Positions 1 through 9,293 of a stretch of 64,000 bases of DNA are shown piece after piece. Origin of the DNA: Siphonodentalium dalli (lineage: Eukaryota; Mollusca; Scaphopoda; Gadilida; Siphonodentaliidae); assembly GCA_032622095.1 (NCBI GenBank), contig CP136063.1, positions 271,555,426-271,619,425 on the forward strand, in the 5' to 3' direction. The stretch's first letter is position 1, and every line of letters starts with the position of its first letter. The position numbers and the translations under genes are program-made. The notes under the pieces were generated by a model. That model saw only the letters and a list, made by a program, of their open reading frames with translations. It did no database searches and had not been told where the DNA came from.

Positions 1-42
1 CCTGGTATGTTACAAATAAAGAACGCTCATTGTTAGTCTATT
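1..42 (+). repeat. Representative 42-bp monomer, GAACGCTC type
   Basis: The monomer begins CCTGGTATGTTAC, passes through AAATAAAG at 14-21, has GAACGCTC at 21-28 and ends GTTAGTCTATT. It is one third G+C. Its only CpG lies at the centre of the octamer. It contains AATAAA at 15-20. The length of 42 is divisible by three, so runs of such monomers stay open in one + frame, giving the 14-residue period LLVYSWYVTNKERS. This sequence and its GAGCGTTC partner are the two commonest monomer forms. Confidence 0.95.
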
Positions 43-84
43 CCTGGTTTGTTATAAATAAAGAGCGTTCCTTGTTAGTATATT

Positions 85-127
85 CATGGTATGTTACAAT
101 TAAAGATCGTGCATTGTTAGTCTTATT
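85..127 (+). repeat. Representative 43-bp monomer (frame-shifting length class)
   Basis: This copy reads CATGGTATGTTAC, then AATTAAAG, GATCGTGC and GTTAGTCTTATT. The extra T (GTCTTATT in place of GTCTATT) makes it 43 bp. The 43-mers, with either TTATT or TTACT, are scattered among 42-mers throughout the window. They terminate the open frame that 42-mer runs would otherwise keep, which is strong evidence against a translated product. This copy also has ATTAAA in place of AATAAA and a degenerate octamer. Confidence 0.93.
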
Positions 128-2176
128 CCTGGTATGTTACACATAAAGAGCGTTCATTGTTAGTCTACTCATTGTATATTACCAATAAAGAGCGTTCCTT
201 GTTAGAAAGTTCATGGTATGTTACAAATAAAGATCGTTCATTGTTAGTCTTATTCCTGGTATGTTACAAATAAAGAACGCTCATTGTTAGTCTATTCCTG
301 GTATGTTACAAATAAAGAGCGTTAATTGTTAGTCTATTCCTGGTATGTAACCAACAAGGAACGTCCATTGTTAGTCTTATTCATGGCATGTTACAAATAA
401 AGAGCGTTCATTGCTAGTCTTACTCCTGGTATGTGACAAATAAAGAACGCTCATTATTAGTCTTACTCTTGGTAGGTTTCATATAACGAGCGTTGATTGA
501 TAGTCTATTATTGGTATGTTACATATAAAGAACGCTCATTGTTAGTCTTACTCCTGGTATGTTACAAATAAAGAGTGTTCATTGTTAGTCTTACTCCTGG
601 TATGTTACAAATAAAGAACGCTCATTGCTAGTCTCTTCCTGGTATGTTACAAATAAAGAGCGTTCATTGTTAGTCTTATTCCTGGTATGTTACAAATAAA
701 TAACGCTCATTGTTAGTCTATTCCTGGTGTGTTACAAATAAAGAGCGTTCATGGTTAGTCTATACCTGGTATGATACAAATAAAGAGCGTTCATTGTTAG
801 TCTACTCATTGTATATTATCAATAAAGAGCGTTCCTTGTTAGAAAATTCATGGTATGTTACAAATAAAGAACGCTCATTGTTCGTCTTTTCCTGGTATGT
901 TACAAATAAAGAGCGTTCATCGTTAGTCTATTCCTGGTATGTTACAAATAAAGAACGCTCATTGTTAGTCTATTCCTGGTATGTTACAAATAAAGAACGC
1001 TCATTGTTCGTCTATTCCTGGTATGTTACAAATAAAGAGCGTTCATCGTTAGTCTATTCCTGGTATGTTACAAATAAAGAACGCTCATTGTTAGTCTATT
1101 CCTGGTATGTTACAAATAAAGAGCGTTCATCGTTAGTCTATTCCTGGTATGTTACAAATAAAGAACGCTCATTGATTGTCTATTCCTGGTATGTTACAAA
1201 TAAAGAACACTCATTGTTAGTCTATTCCTGGTATGTTATAAATAATGAGCGTTCATTGTTAGTCTATTCATGATATATTACACATAAAGAACGCTCACTG
1301 TTAGTCTTACTCCTGGTATGTTACAAATAAAGAACGCTCATTGTTAGTCTTACTCCTGGTATGTTACAAATCAAGAACGTTCATTGTTAGTCTTACTCCT
1401 GGTATGTGACAAATAAAGAGAGTTCAGTGTTAGTCTATTCCTGGTATGTTACAAATAAAGAACGCTCATTGTTCGTCTATTCCTGGTATGTTACAAATAA
1501 AGAGCGTTCATCGTTAGTCTATTCCTGGTATGTTACAAATAAAGAACGCTCATTGTTAGTCTATTCCTGGTATGTTACACATAAAGAGCGTTCTCGTTAG
1601 TCTATTCCAGGTATGTTACAAATAAAGAACGCTCATTGTTTGTATATTCCTGGTATGTTACAAATAAAGAACACTCATTGTTAGTCTATTCCTGGTATGT
1701 TATAAATACAGAGCGTTCATTGTTAGTCTATTCCTGATATATTACACATACAGAACGCTCATTGTTAGTCTTACTCCTGGTATGTTACAAATACAGAACG
1801 CTCATTGTTAGTCTTACTCCTGGTATGTTACAAATCAAGAACGTTCATTGTTAGTCTTACTCCTGGTATGTGACAAATAAAGAGAGTTCATTGTTAGTCT
1901 ATTCCTGGTATGTTACAAATAAAGAACGCTCATTGTTAGTCTATTCCTGGATTGTAACCAACAAAGAACGTCTATTGTTAGTCTTATTCATGGTATGTTA
2001 CAAATAAAGAACGCTCATTGTTAGTCTATTACTGGTATGTTACAAATAAAGAGCGTTCATCGTTAGTCTATTGCTGGTATGTTAAAAATAAAGAACGCTC
2101 ATTGTTAGTCTATTCCTGGTATGTTACAAATAAAGAGCGTTCACCGTTAGTCTATTCCTGGTATGTTACAAATAAA

Positions 2177-2196
2177 GAACGCTCATTACACATAAA
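2177..2196 (+). repeat. 20-bp truncated monomer
   Basis: Two GAACGCTC octamers lie only 20 bp apart (2177 and 2197) because ATTACACATAAA replaces the rest of the monomer, a loss of 22 bp. Equivalent copies begin at 24051, 27447, 32731, 37296, 39446, 44054, 48829 and 57262. In the 4,853-bp blocks (8397, 15490, 20343) the following octamer is damaged as well (ATTACACATCTCATTG, about 8 bp shorter). The variant is inherited with its higher-order unit and was not created anew in each. Confidence 0.9.
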
Positions 2197-2379
2197 GAAC
2201 GCTCATTGTTAGTCTTACTCCTGGTATGTTACAAATAAAGAGCGTTCATTGTTAGTCTTACTCCTGGTATGTTACAAATACAGAATGTTCATTGTTAGTC
2301 TATTCCTGGTATGTTACAAATCAAGAGCGTTCATTGTTAGTCTATTCCTGTTATGTTACAAATAAAGAACGCTCATTGT

Positions 2380-2386
2380 TATATAG
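2380..2386 (+). repeat. 46-bp monomer with TATATAG insertion
   Basis: GTTAGTC is expanded to GTTATATAGTC by 4 bp. Copies with TATATAG at 2380, 2596, 3662, 4260, 8592, 8807 and 9873 illustrate the pattern. Most units hold a close pair about 216 bp apart and a third copy about 1.07 kb further on. The motif resembles a TATA box, but nothing around it supports a promoter, so it is annotated as a monomer variant only. Confidence 0.9.
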
Positions 2387-3082
2387 TCTATTCATAGTAT
2401 GTTACAAATAAAGAGCGTTCATTGTTAGTCTTACTCCTGGTATGTTACAAATAAAGAGCGTTCCTTGTTAGTCTTACTCCTGGTATGTTACAAATACAGA
2501 ATGTTCATTGTTAGTCTATTCCTGGTATGTTACAAATCAAGAGTGTTCATTCTTAGTCTATTCCTGTTATGTTACAAATAAAGAACGCTCAATGTTATAT
2601 AGTCTATTCCTAGTATGTTACAAATAAAGAGCGTTCATTGTTAGTCTTACTCCTGGTATGTTACAAATAAAGAACGCTCATTGTTAGTCTATTCCTGGTA
2701 TGTTATAAATAAAGAGCGTTCATTGTTAGTCTTACTTCTGGTATGTTACCAATACAGAACGCTCATTGTTAGTCTTATTCCTGGTATGTTACAAATAAAG
2801 AGCGTTCATTGTTAGTCTATTCCTGGTATGTTACCAATAAAGCTCATTCATTGTTAGTCTTATTCCTGTGATGTTACAAATAAAGAGCGTTCATTGTTAG
2901 TCTATTCCTGGTACGTTACAAATAAAGAGCGTGTATTGTTAGTCTATTCCTGGTATGTAACCAACAAAGCACGTCCATTGTTAGTCTTATTCCTGGTATG
3001 TTACACATAAAGAGCGTTCATTGTTAGTCTTATTCCTGGTATGTTACAAATAAAGAACGCTCATTGTTAGTCTATTCCTGGT

Positions 3083-3265
3083 ATGTTACATATAAAGAAC
3101 GTCCATTGTTATTCTTATTCCTGGTATGTTACAAATAAAGAACGCTCATTGTTAGTCTATTCCTGGTATGTTACAAATAAAGAGCGTTCATTGCTAGTCT
3201 ATTCCAGGTATGTTACAAATAAAGAACGTTTATTGCTAATCTTATTCCTGGTATGTTACAAATAA
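3083..3265 (+). repeat. Unit marker run (ATG-TTA-CAT-ATA), used to delimit units
   Basis: A monomer with TATGTTACATATAAAG, GAACGTCC and GTTATTC is followed by three ordinary monomers and one with GAACGTTTATTGCTAATC. It recurs essentially unchanged at 9294, 16387, 21240, 24957, 28353, 33594, 40352, 44960, 49735, 53559, 58168 and 61992. It reads open for 60 codons and, unlike the other 42-mer runs, begins with an ATG. I still see no coding evidence: there is no start context, no upstream signal, and the translation merely repeats the satellite period. Confidence 0.88.
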
Positions 3266-4366
3266 AGAACGCTCATTTTTAGTTTTATTCCTGGTATGTT
3301 ACAAATAAAGAGCGTTCATTGTTAGTCTATTCCTGGTATGTTACAAATAAAGAGCGTTTATTGTTTGTCTATTCCTGGTATGTAACCAACAAAGAACGTC
3401 TATTGTTAGTCTTATTCCTGGTATGTTACACACAAAGAGCGTTCATTGTTAGTATATTCATTGTTTGTTACCAATAAAGACCGTTCATTGTTAGTCTTAG
3501 TCATGGTATGTTACAAATAAAGAGCGTCCCGTATTAGTATATTCATGGTATGTTACACATAAAGATCGTTCATTGTTAGTCTTACACATTGTATGTTACA
3601 AATAAAGAGCGTTCATTGTTAGTCTATTCCTGGTTTGTTACAAATAAATAACGCTCATTGTTATATAGTCTATTATTGGTATGTTACAAATAAAGAGCGT
3701 TCATTGTTAGTCTTACTCCTGGTATGTTACAAATAAAGAACGCTCATTGTTAGTCTATTCCTGGTATGTTACAAATAAAGAGCGTTCATTGCTAGTCTAT
3801 TCCAGGTATGTTACAAATAAAGAACGTTTATTGCTAATCTTATTCCTGGTATGTTACAAATAAAGAACGCTCATTTTTAGTTTTATTCCTGGTATGTTAC
3901 AAATAAAGAGCGTTCATTGTTAGTCTATTCCTGGTATGTTACAAATAAAGAGCGTTTATTGTTTGTCTATTCCTGGTATGTAACCAACAAAGAACGTCTA
4001 TTGTTAGTCTTATTCCTGGTATGTTACTCATAAAGAGCGTTCATTGTTAGTATATTCATTGTTTGTTACCAATAAAGACCGTTCATTGTTAGTCTTAGTC
4101 ATGGTATGTTACAAATAAAGAGCGTCCCGTATTAGTATATTCATGGTATGTTACACATAAAGATCGTTCATTGTTAGTCTTACACATTGTATGTTACAAA
4201 TAAAGAGCGTTCATTGTTAGTCTATTCCTGGTTTGTTACAAATAAATAACGCTCATTGTTATATAGTCTATTATTGGTATGTTACAAATAAAGAGCGTTC
4301 ATTGTTAGTCTTACTCCTGGTATGTTACAAATAAAGAACGCTCATTGTTAGTCTATTCCTGGTATG
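3171..4366. repeat. 598-bp local tandem duplication
   Basis: Sequence beginning GCGTTCATTGCTAGTCTATTCC near 3184 recurs 598 bp later near 3782, and the collinearity continues through the TATATAG monomers at 3662 and 4260. Units U4 and U5 have only one copy here, which explains a 598-bp change of offset (21,874 before, 21,276 after). The copies are not identical: TTACACACAAAG near 3426 corresponds to TTACTCATAAAG near 4024. The breakpoint coordinate is approximate because the flanking monomers are alike. Confidence 0.87.
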
Positions 4367-6295
4367 TTATAAATAAAGAGCGTTCCTTGTTAGTATATTC
4401 ATGGTATGTTACAATTAAAGATCGTGCATTGTTAGTCTTATTCCTGGTATGTTACACATAAAGAGCGTTCATTGTTAGTCTACTCATTGTATATTACCAA
4501 TAAAGAGCGTTCCTTGATAGAAAATTCATGGTATGTTACAAATAAAGATCGTTCATTGTTAGTCTTATTCCTGGTATGTTACAAATAAAGAACGCTCATT
4601 GTTAGTCTATTCCTGGTATGTTACAAATAAAGAGCGTTAATTGTTAGTCTATTCCTGGTATGTAACCAACAAGGAACGTCCATTGTTAGTCTTATTCATG
4701 GTATGTTACAAATAAAGAGCGTTCATTGCTAGTCTTACTCCTGGTATGTGACAAATAAAGAACGCTCATTATTAGTCTTACTCTTGGTAGGTTACATATA
4801 AAGAGCGTTGATTGATAGTCTATTATTGGTATGTTACATATAAAGAACGCTCATTGTTAGTCTTACTCCTGGTATGTTACAAATAAAGAGTGTTCATTGT
4901 TAGTCTTACTCCTGGTATGTTACAAATAAATAACGCTCATTGTTAGTCTATTCCTGGTGTGTTACAAATAAAGAGCGTTCATTGTTAGTCTATACCTGGT
5001 ATGATACAAATAAAGAGCGTTCATTGTTAGTCTACTCATTGTATATTACCAATAAAGAGCGTTCCTTGTTAGAAAATTCATGGTATGTTACAAATAAAGA
5101 ACGCTCATTGTTCGTCTTTTCCTGGTATGTTACAAATAAAGAGCGTTCATCGTTAGTCTATTCCTGGTATGTTACAAATAAAGAACGCTCATTGTTAGTC
5201 TATTCCTGGTATGTTACAAATAAAGAACGCTCATTGTTCGTCTATTCCTGGTATGTTACAAATAAAGAGCGTTCATCGTTAGTCTATTCCTGGTATGTTA
5301 CAAATAAAGAGCGTTCATCGTTAGTCTATTCCTGGTATGTTACAAATAAAGAACGCTCATTGTTAGTCTATTCCTGGTATGTTACAAATAAAGAGCGTTC
5401 ATTGTTAGTCTATTCATGATATATTACACATAAAGAACGCTCATTGTTAGTCTTACTCCTGGTATGTTACAAATAAAGAACGCTCATTGTTAGTCTTACT
5501 CCTGGTATGTTACAAATAAAGAGCGTTCATTGTTAGTCTTACTCCTGGTATGTTACAAATAAAGAGAGTTCATTGTTAGTCTATTCCTGGTATGTTACAA
5601 ATAAAGAACCCTCTGTGTTAGTCTATTCCTGGATTGTAACCAACAAAGAACGTCCATTGTTAGTCTTATTCATGGTATGTTACAAATAAATAACGCTCAT
5701 TGTTAGTCTATTCCTGGTATGTTACAAATAAAGAGCGTTCATCGTTAGTCTATTCCTGGTATGTTACAAATAAAGAACGCTCATTGTTAGTCTATTCCTG
5801 GTATGTTACAAATAAAGAGCGTTCATCGTTAGTCTATTCCTGGTATGTTACAAATAAAGAACTCTCATTGTTTGTCTATTCCTGGTATGTTACAAATAAA
5901 GAACGCTCATCGTTAGTCTATTCCTGGTATGTTATAGATAAAGAGCGTTTATTGTTAGTCTATTCCTCGTTTGTTATAAATAAAGAGCGTTCATTGTTAG
6001 TCTATTCCTGATATATTACACATAAAGAACGCTCATTGTTAGTCTTACTCCTGGTATGTTACAAATAAAGAATGTTCATTGTTAGTCTATTCCTGGTATG
6101 TTACACATAAAGAGCGTTCATTGTCAGTCTACTCATTGTATATTACCAATAAGAGCGTCCCTTGTTAGTATATTCATGGTATGTTACAAATAAAGATCGT
6201 TCATTGTTAGTCTTATTCCTGGTATGTTACAAATAAAGAGCGTTCATTGTTAGTCTTACACATTGTATGTTACAAATAAAGAGCGTTCACTGTTA

Positions 6296-6323
6296 GTCAC
6301 CTCCTGACAAATAACCAATACTG
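6296..6323 (+). repeat. Divergent marker monomer (GTCACCTCCTGAC), nine copies
   Basis: This is the most divergent segment seen: GTCACCTCCTGACAAATAAC followed by CAATACTG replaces the usual GTCTATTCCTGG to AAAGAG stretch. Octamer-to-octamer spacing is still 42 bp. It lacks AATAAA (AATAACC). Copies start at 6296, 13389, 18242, 31052, 35618, 42376, 52562, 55583 and 60995, at most one per higher-order unit, and absent from U4, U5 and U9. It is a good single-copy-per-unit landmark. No function is apparent. Confidence 0.9.
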
Positions 6324-7190
6324 AGCGTTCATTGTTAGTCTATTCCTGGTATGTTACCAATAAAGATCATTCATTGTTAGTCTTATTCCTGTGATGTTAC
6401 AAATAAAGAGCGTTAATTGTTAGTCTATTCTTGGTATGTTACAAATAAAGAGCGTTCATTGTTAGTCTTACTCCTGGTATGTTACAAATAAAGAACGCTC
6501 ATTGTTAGTCTATTCCTGGTATGTTATAAATAAAGAGCGTTCCTTGTTAGTATATTCATGGTATGTTACAAATAAAGATCGTGCATTGTTAGTCTTATTC
6601 CTGGTATGTTACACATAAAGAGCGTTCATTGTTAGTCTACTCATTGTTTATTACCAATAAAGAGCGTTCCTTGTTAGAAAATTCATGGTATGTTACAAAT
6701 AAAGATCGTTCATTGTTAGTCTTATTCCTGGTATGTTACAAATAAAGAACGCTCATTGTTAGTCTATTTCTGGTATGTTACAAATAAAGAGCGTTAATTG
6801 TTAGTCTATTCCTGGTATGTAACCAACAAGGAACGTCCATTGTTAGTCTTACTCCTGGTATGTTACAAATAAAGAACGCTCATTATTAGTCTTACTCTTG
6901 GTATGTTACATATAAAGAGCGTTGATTGATAGTCTATTATTGGTATGTTACATATAAAGAACGCTCATTGTTAGTCTTACTCCTGGTATGTTACAAATAA
7001 AGAGTGTTCATTGTTAGTCTTACTCCTGGTATGTTACAAATAAAGAACGCTCATTGCTAGTCTATTCCTGGTATGTTACAAATAAAAAGCGTTCATTGTT
7101 AGTCTTATTCCTGGTATGTTACAAATAAATAACGCTCATTGTTAGTCTATTCCTGGTATGTTACAAATAAAGAGCGTTCATTGTTAGTCT

Positions 7191-8034
7191 TATTCCTTGT
7201 ATGTTACAAATAAAGAACGCGCATTGTTAGTCTTATTCCTGGTATGTTACAAATAAAGAACGCTCATTGTTCGTCTATTCCTGGTATGTTACAAATAAAG
7301 AGCGTTCATCGTTAGTCTATTCCTGGTATGTTACAAATAAAGAACGCTCATTGTTAGTCTATTCCTGGTATGTTACACATAAAGAGCGTTCTCGTTAGTC
7401 TATTCCAGGTATGTTACAAATAAAGAACGCTCATTGTTTGTATATTCCTGGTATGTTACAAATAAAGAACACTCATTGTTAGTCTATTCCTGGTATGTTA
7501 TAAATACAGAGCGTTCATTGTTAGTCTATTCCTGATATATTACACATACAGAACGCTCATTGTTAGTCTTACTCCTGGTATGTTACAAATAAAGAGCGTT
7601 CATTGTTAGTCTTATTCCTTGTATGTTACAAATAAAGAACGCGCATTGTTAGTCTTATTCCTGGTATGTTACAAATAAAGAACGCTCATTGTTCGTCTAT
7701 TCCTGGTATGTTACAAATAAAGAGCGTTCATCGTTAGTCTATTCCTGGTATGTTACAAATAAAGAACGCTCATTGTTAGTCTATTCCTGGTATGTTACAC
7801 ATAAAGAGCGTTCTCGTTAGTCTATTCCAGGTATGTTACAAATAAAGAACGCTCATTGTTTGTATATTCCTGGTATGTTACAAATAAAGAACACTCATTG
7901 TTAGTCTATTCCTGGTATGTTATAAATACAGAGCGTTCATTGTTAGTCTATTCCTGATATATTACACATACAGAACGCTCATTGTTAGTCTTACTCCTGG
8001 TATGTTACAAATACAGAACGCTCATTGTTAGTCT
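7191..8034. repeat. 422-bp local tandem duplication
   Basis: TATTCCTTGTATG followed by GAACGCGC occurs at 7191 and again 422 bp later at 7613, with the 41-bp GCGTTCTCG monomer and GATATATTACACATACAG following in both. The same pair recurs at 14284/14706 and 19137/19559 in the other copies of the 4,853-bp block. Units U6, U7, U8 and U11 have a single copy. The duplication therefore predates amplification of the 4,853-bp block but is not shared by the rest of the array. Confidence 0.87.
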
Positions 8035-9293
8035 TACTCCTGGTATGTTACAAATCAAGAACGTTCATTGTTAGTCTTACTCCTGGTATGTGACAAATAA
8101 AGAGAGTTCATTGTTAGTCTATTCCTGGTATGTTACAAATAAAGAACGCTCATTGTTAGTCTATTCCTGGATTGTAACCAACAAAGAACGTCTATTGTTA
8201 GTCTTATTCATGGTATGTTACAAATAAAGAACGCTCATTGTTAGTCTATTACTGGTATGTTACAAATAAAGAGCGTTCATCGTTAGTCTACAGCTGGTAT
8301 GTTAAAAATAAAGAACGCTCATTGTTAGTCTATTCCTGGTATGTTACAAATAAAGAGCGTTCATCGTTAGTCTATTCCTGGTATGTTACAAATAAAGAAC
8401 GCTCATTACACATCTCATTGTTAGTCTTACTCCTGGTATGTTACAAATAAAGAGCGTTCATTGTTAGTCTTACTCCTGGTATGTTACAAATACAGAATGT
8501 TCATTGTTAGTCTATTCCTGGTATGTTACAAATCAAGAGCGTTCATTGTTAGTCTATTCCTGTTATGTTACAAATAAAGAACGCTCATTGTTATATAGTC
8601 TATTCCTAGTATGTTACAAATAAAGAGCGTTCATTGTTAGTCTTACTCCTGGTATGTTACAAATAAAGAGCGTTCATTGTTAGTCTTACCCTAGTATGTT
8701 ACAAATACAGAATGTTCATTGTTAGTCTATTCCTGGTATGTTACAAATCAAGAGCGTTCATTCTTAGTCTATTCCTGTTATGTTACAAATAAAGAACGCT
8801 CAATGTTATATAGTCTATTCCTAGTATATTACAAATAAAGAGCGTTCATTGTTAGTCTTACTCCTGGTATGTTACAAATACAGAACGCTCATTGTTAGTC
8901 TATTCCTGGTATGTTATAAATAAAGAGCGTTCATTGTTAGTCTTACTTCTGGTATGTTACCAATACAGAACGCTCATTGTTAGTCTTATTCCTGGTATGT
9001 TACAAATAAAGAGCGTTCATTGTTAGTCTATTCCTGGTATGTTACCAATAAAGCTCATTCATTGTTAGTCTTATTCCTGTGATGTTACAAATAAAGAGCG
9101 TTCATTGTTAGTCTATTCCTGGTACGTTACAAATAAAGAGCGTGTATTGTTAGTCTATTCCTGGTATGTAACCAACAAAGTACGTCCATTGTTTGTCTTA
9201 TTCCTGGTATGTTACACATAAAGAGCGTTCATTGTTAGTCTTATTCCTGGTATGTTACAAATAAAGAACGCTCATTGTTAGTCTATTCCTGGT

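Larger units (their letters stand above)
1..3082. repeat. Partial higher-order unit U0 (left edge)
   Basis: This is the right-hand part of a unit whose start lies outside the window. It is collinear with 21875-24956 at an offset of 21,874 bp: the 42-mer runs at 710, 1406 and 2018 recur at 22584, 23280 and 23892. The stretch from 1 to about 1960 also matches from 9929 at an offset of 9,928 bp. Differences seen against the 21.9-kb copy include GTTTCATATAACG near 476 (GTTACATATAACG there) and CACCGTTAG near 2141 (CATCGTTAG there). It contains the 20-bp truncated monomer at 2177 and 46-bp monomers with TATATAG at 2380 and 2596. Confidence 0.85.
3083..9293. repeat. Higher-order unit U1, 6,211 bp
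   Basis: The unit is delimited by the ATG-TTA-CAT-ATA marker monomers at 3083 and 9294. It holds a 598-bp tandem duplication (about 3171-4366), a 42-mer run at 4940-5419, and the first copy of the 4,853-bp block from 5700. It also has the divergent monomer at 6296, a 422-bp tandem duplication (7191-8034), and a truncated monomer at 8397 with a further 8-bp loss. Compared with 29612-30175, the run at 4940-5419 is two monomers (84 bp) shorter and its monomer order has been rearranged, as expected from unequal exchange. Confidence 0.85.

Noticed and set aside
710-1273. 187-codon open frame as a protein gene (also at 10638, 22584, 29612, 46304, 51079, 59512, and shorter ones elsewhere)
   Set aside because: The frame stays open only because 42 is divisible by three. 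It starts at TTG, ends where a TGG becomes TGA, translates to the bare satellite period and has no promoter, start context or conserved end. Runs change length by whole monomers between units.
2380-2386. TATATAG as a functional promoter
   Set aside because: It arises from a 4-bp insertion in a monomer, is copied with the unit and has no gene downstream.
3083-3265. 60-codon ATG-started frame recurring 13 times as a small gene
   Set aside because: It is a monomer variant inherited with each higher-order unit. Its frame ends at the next 43-mer and its sequence is otherwise satellite consensus.
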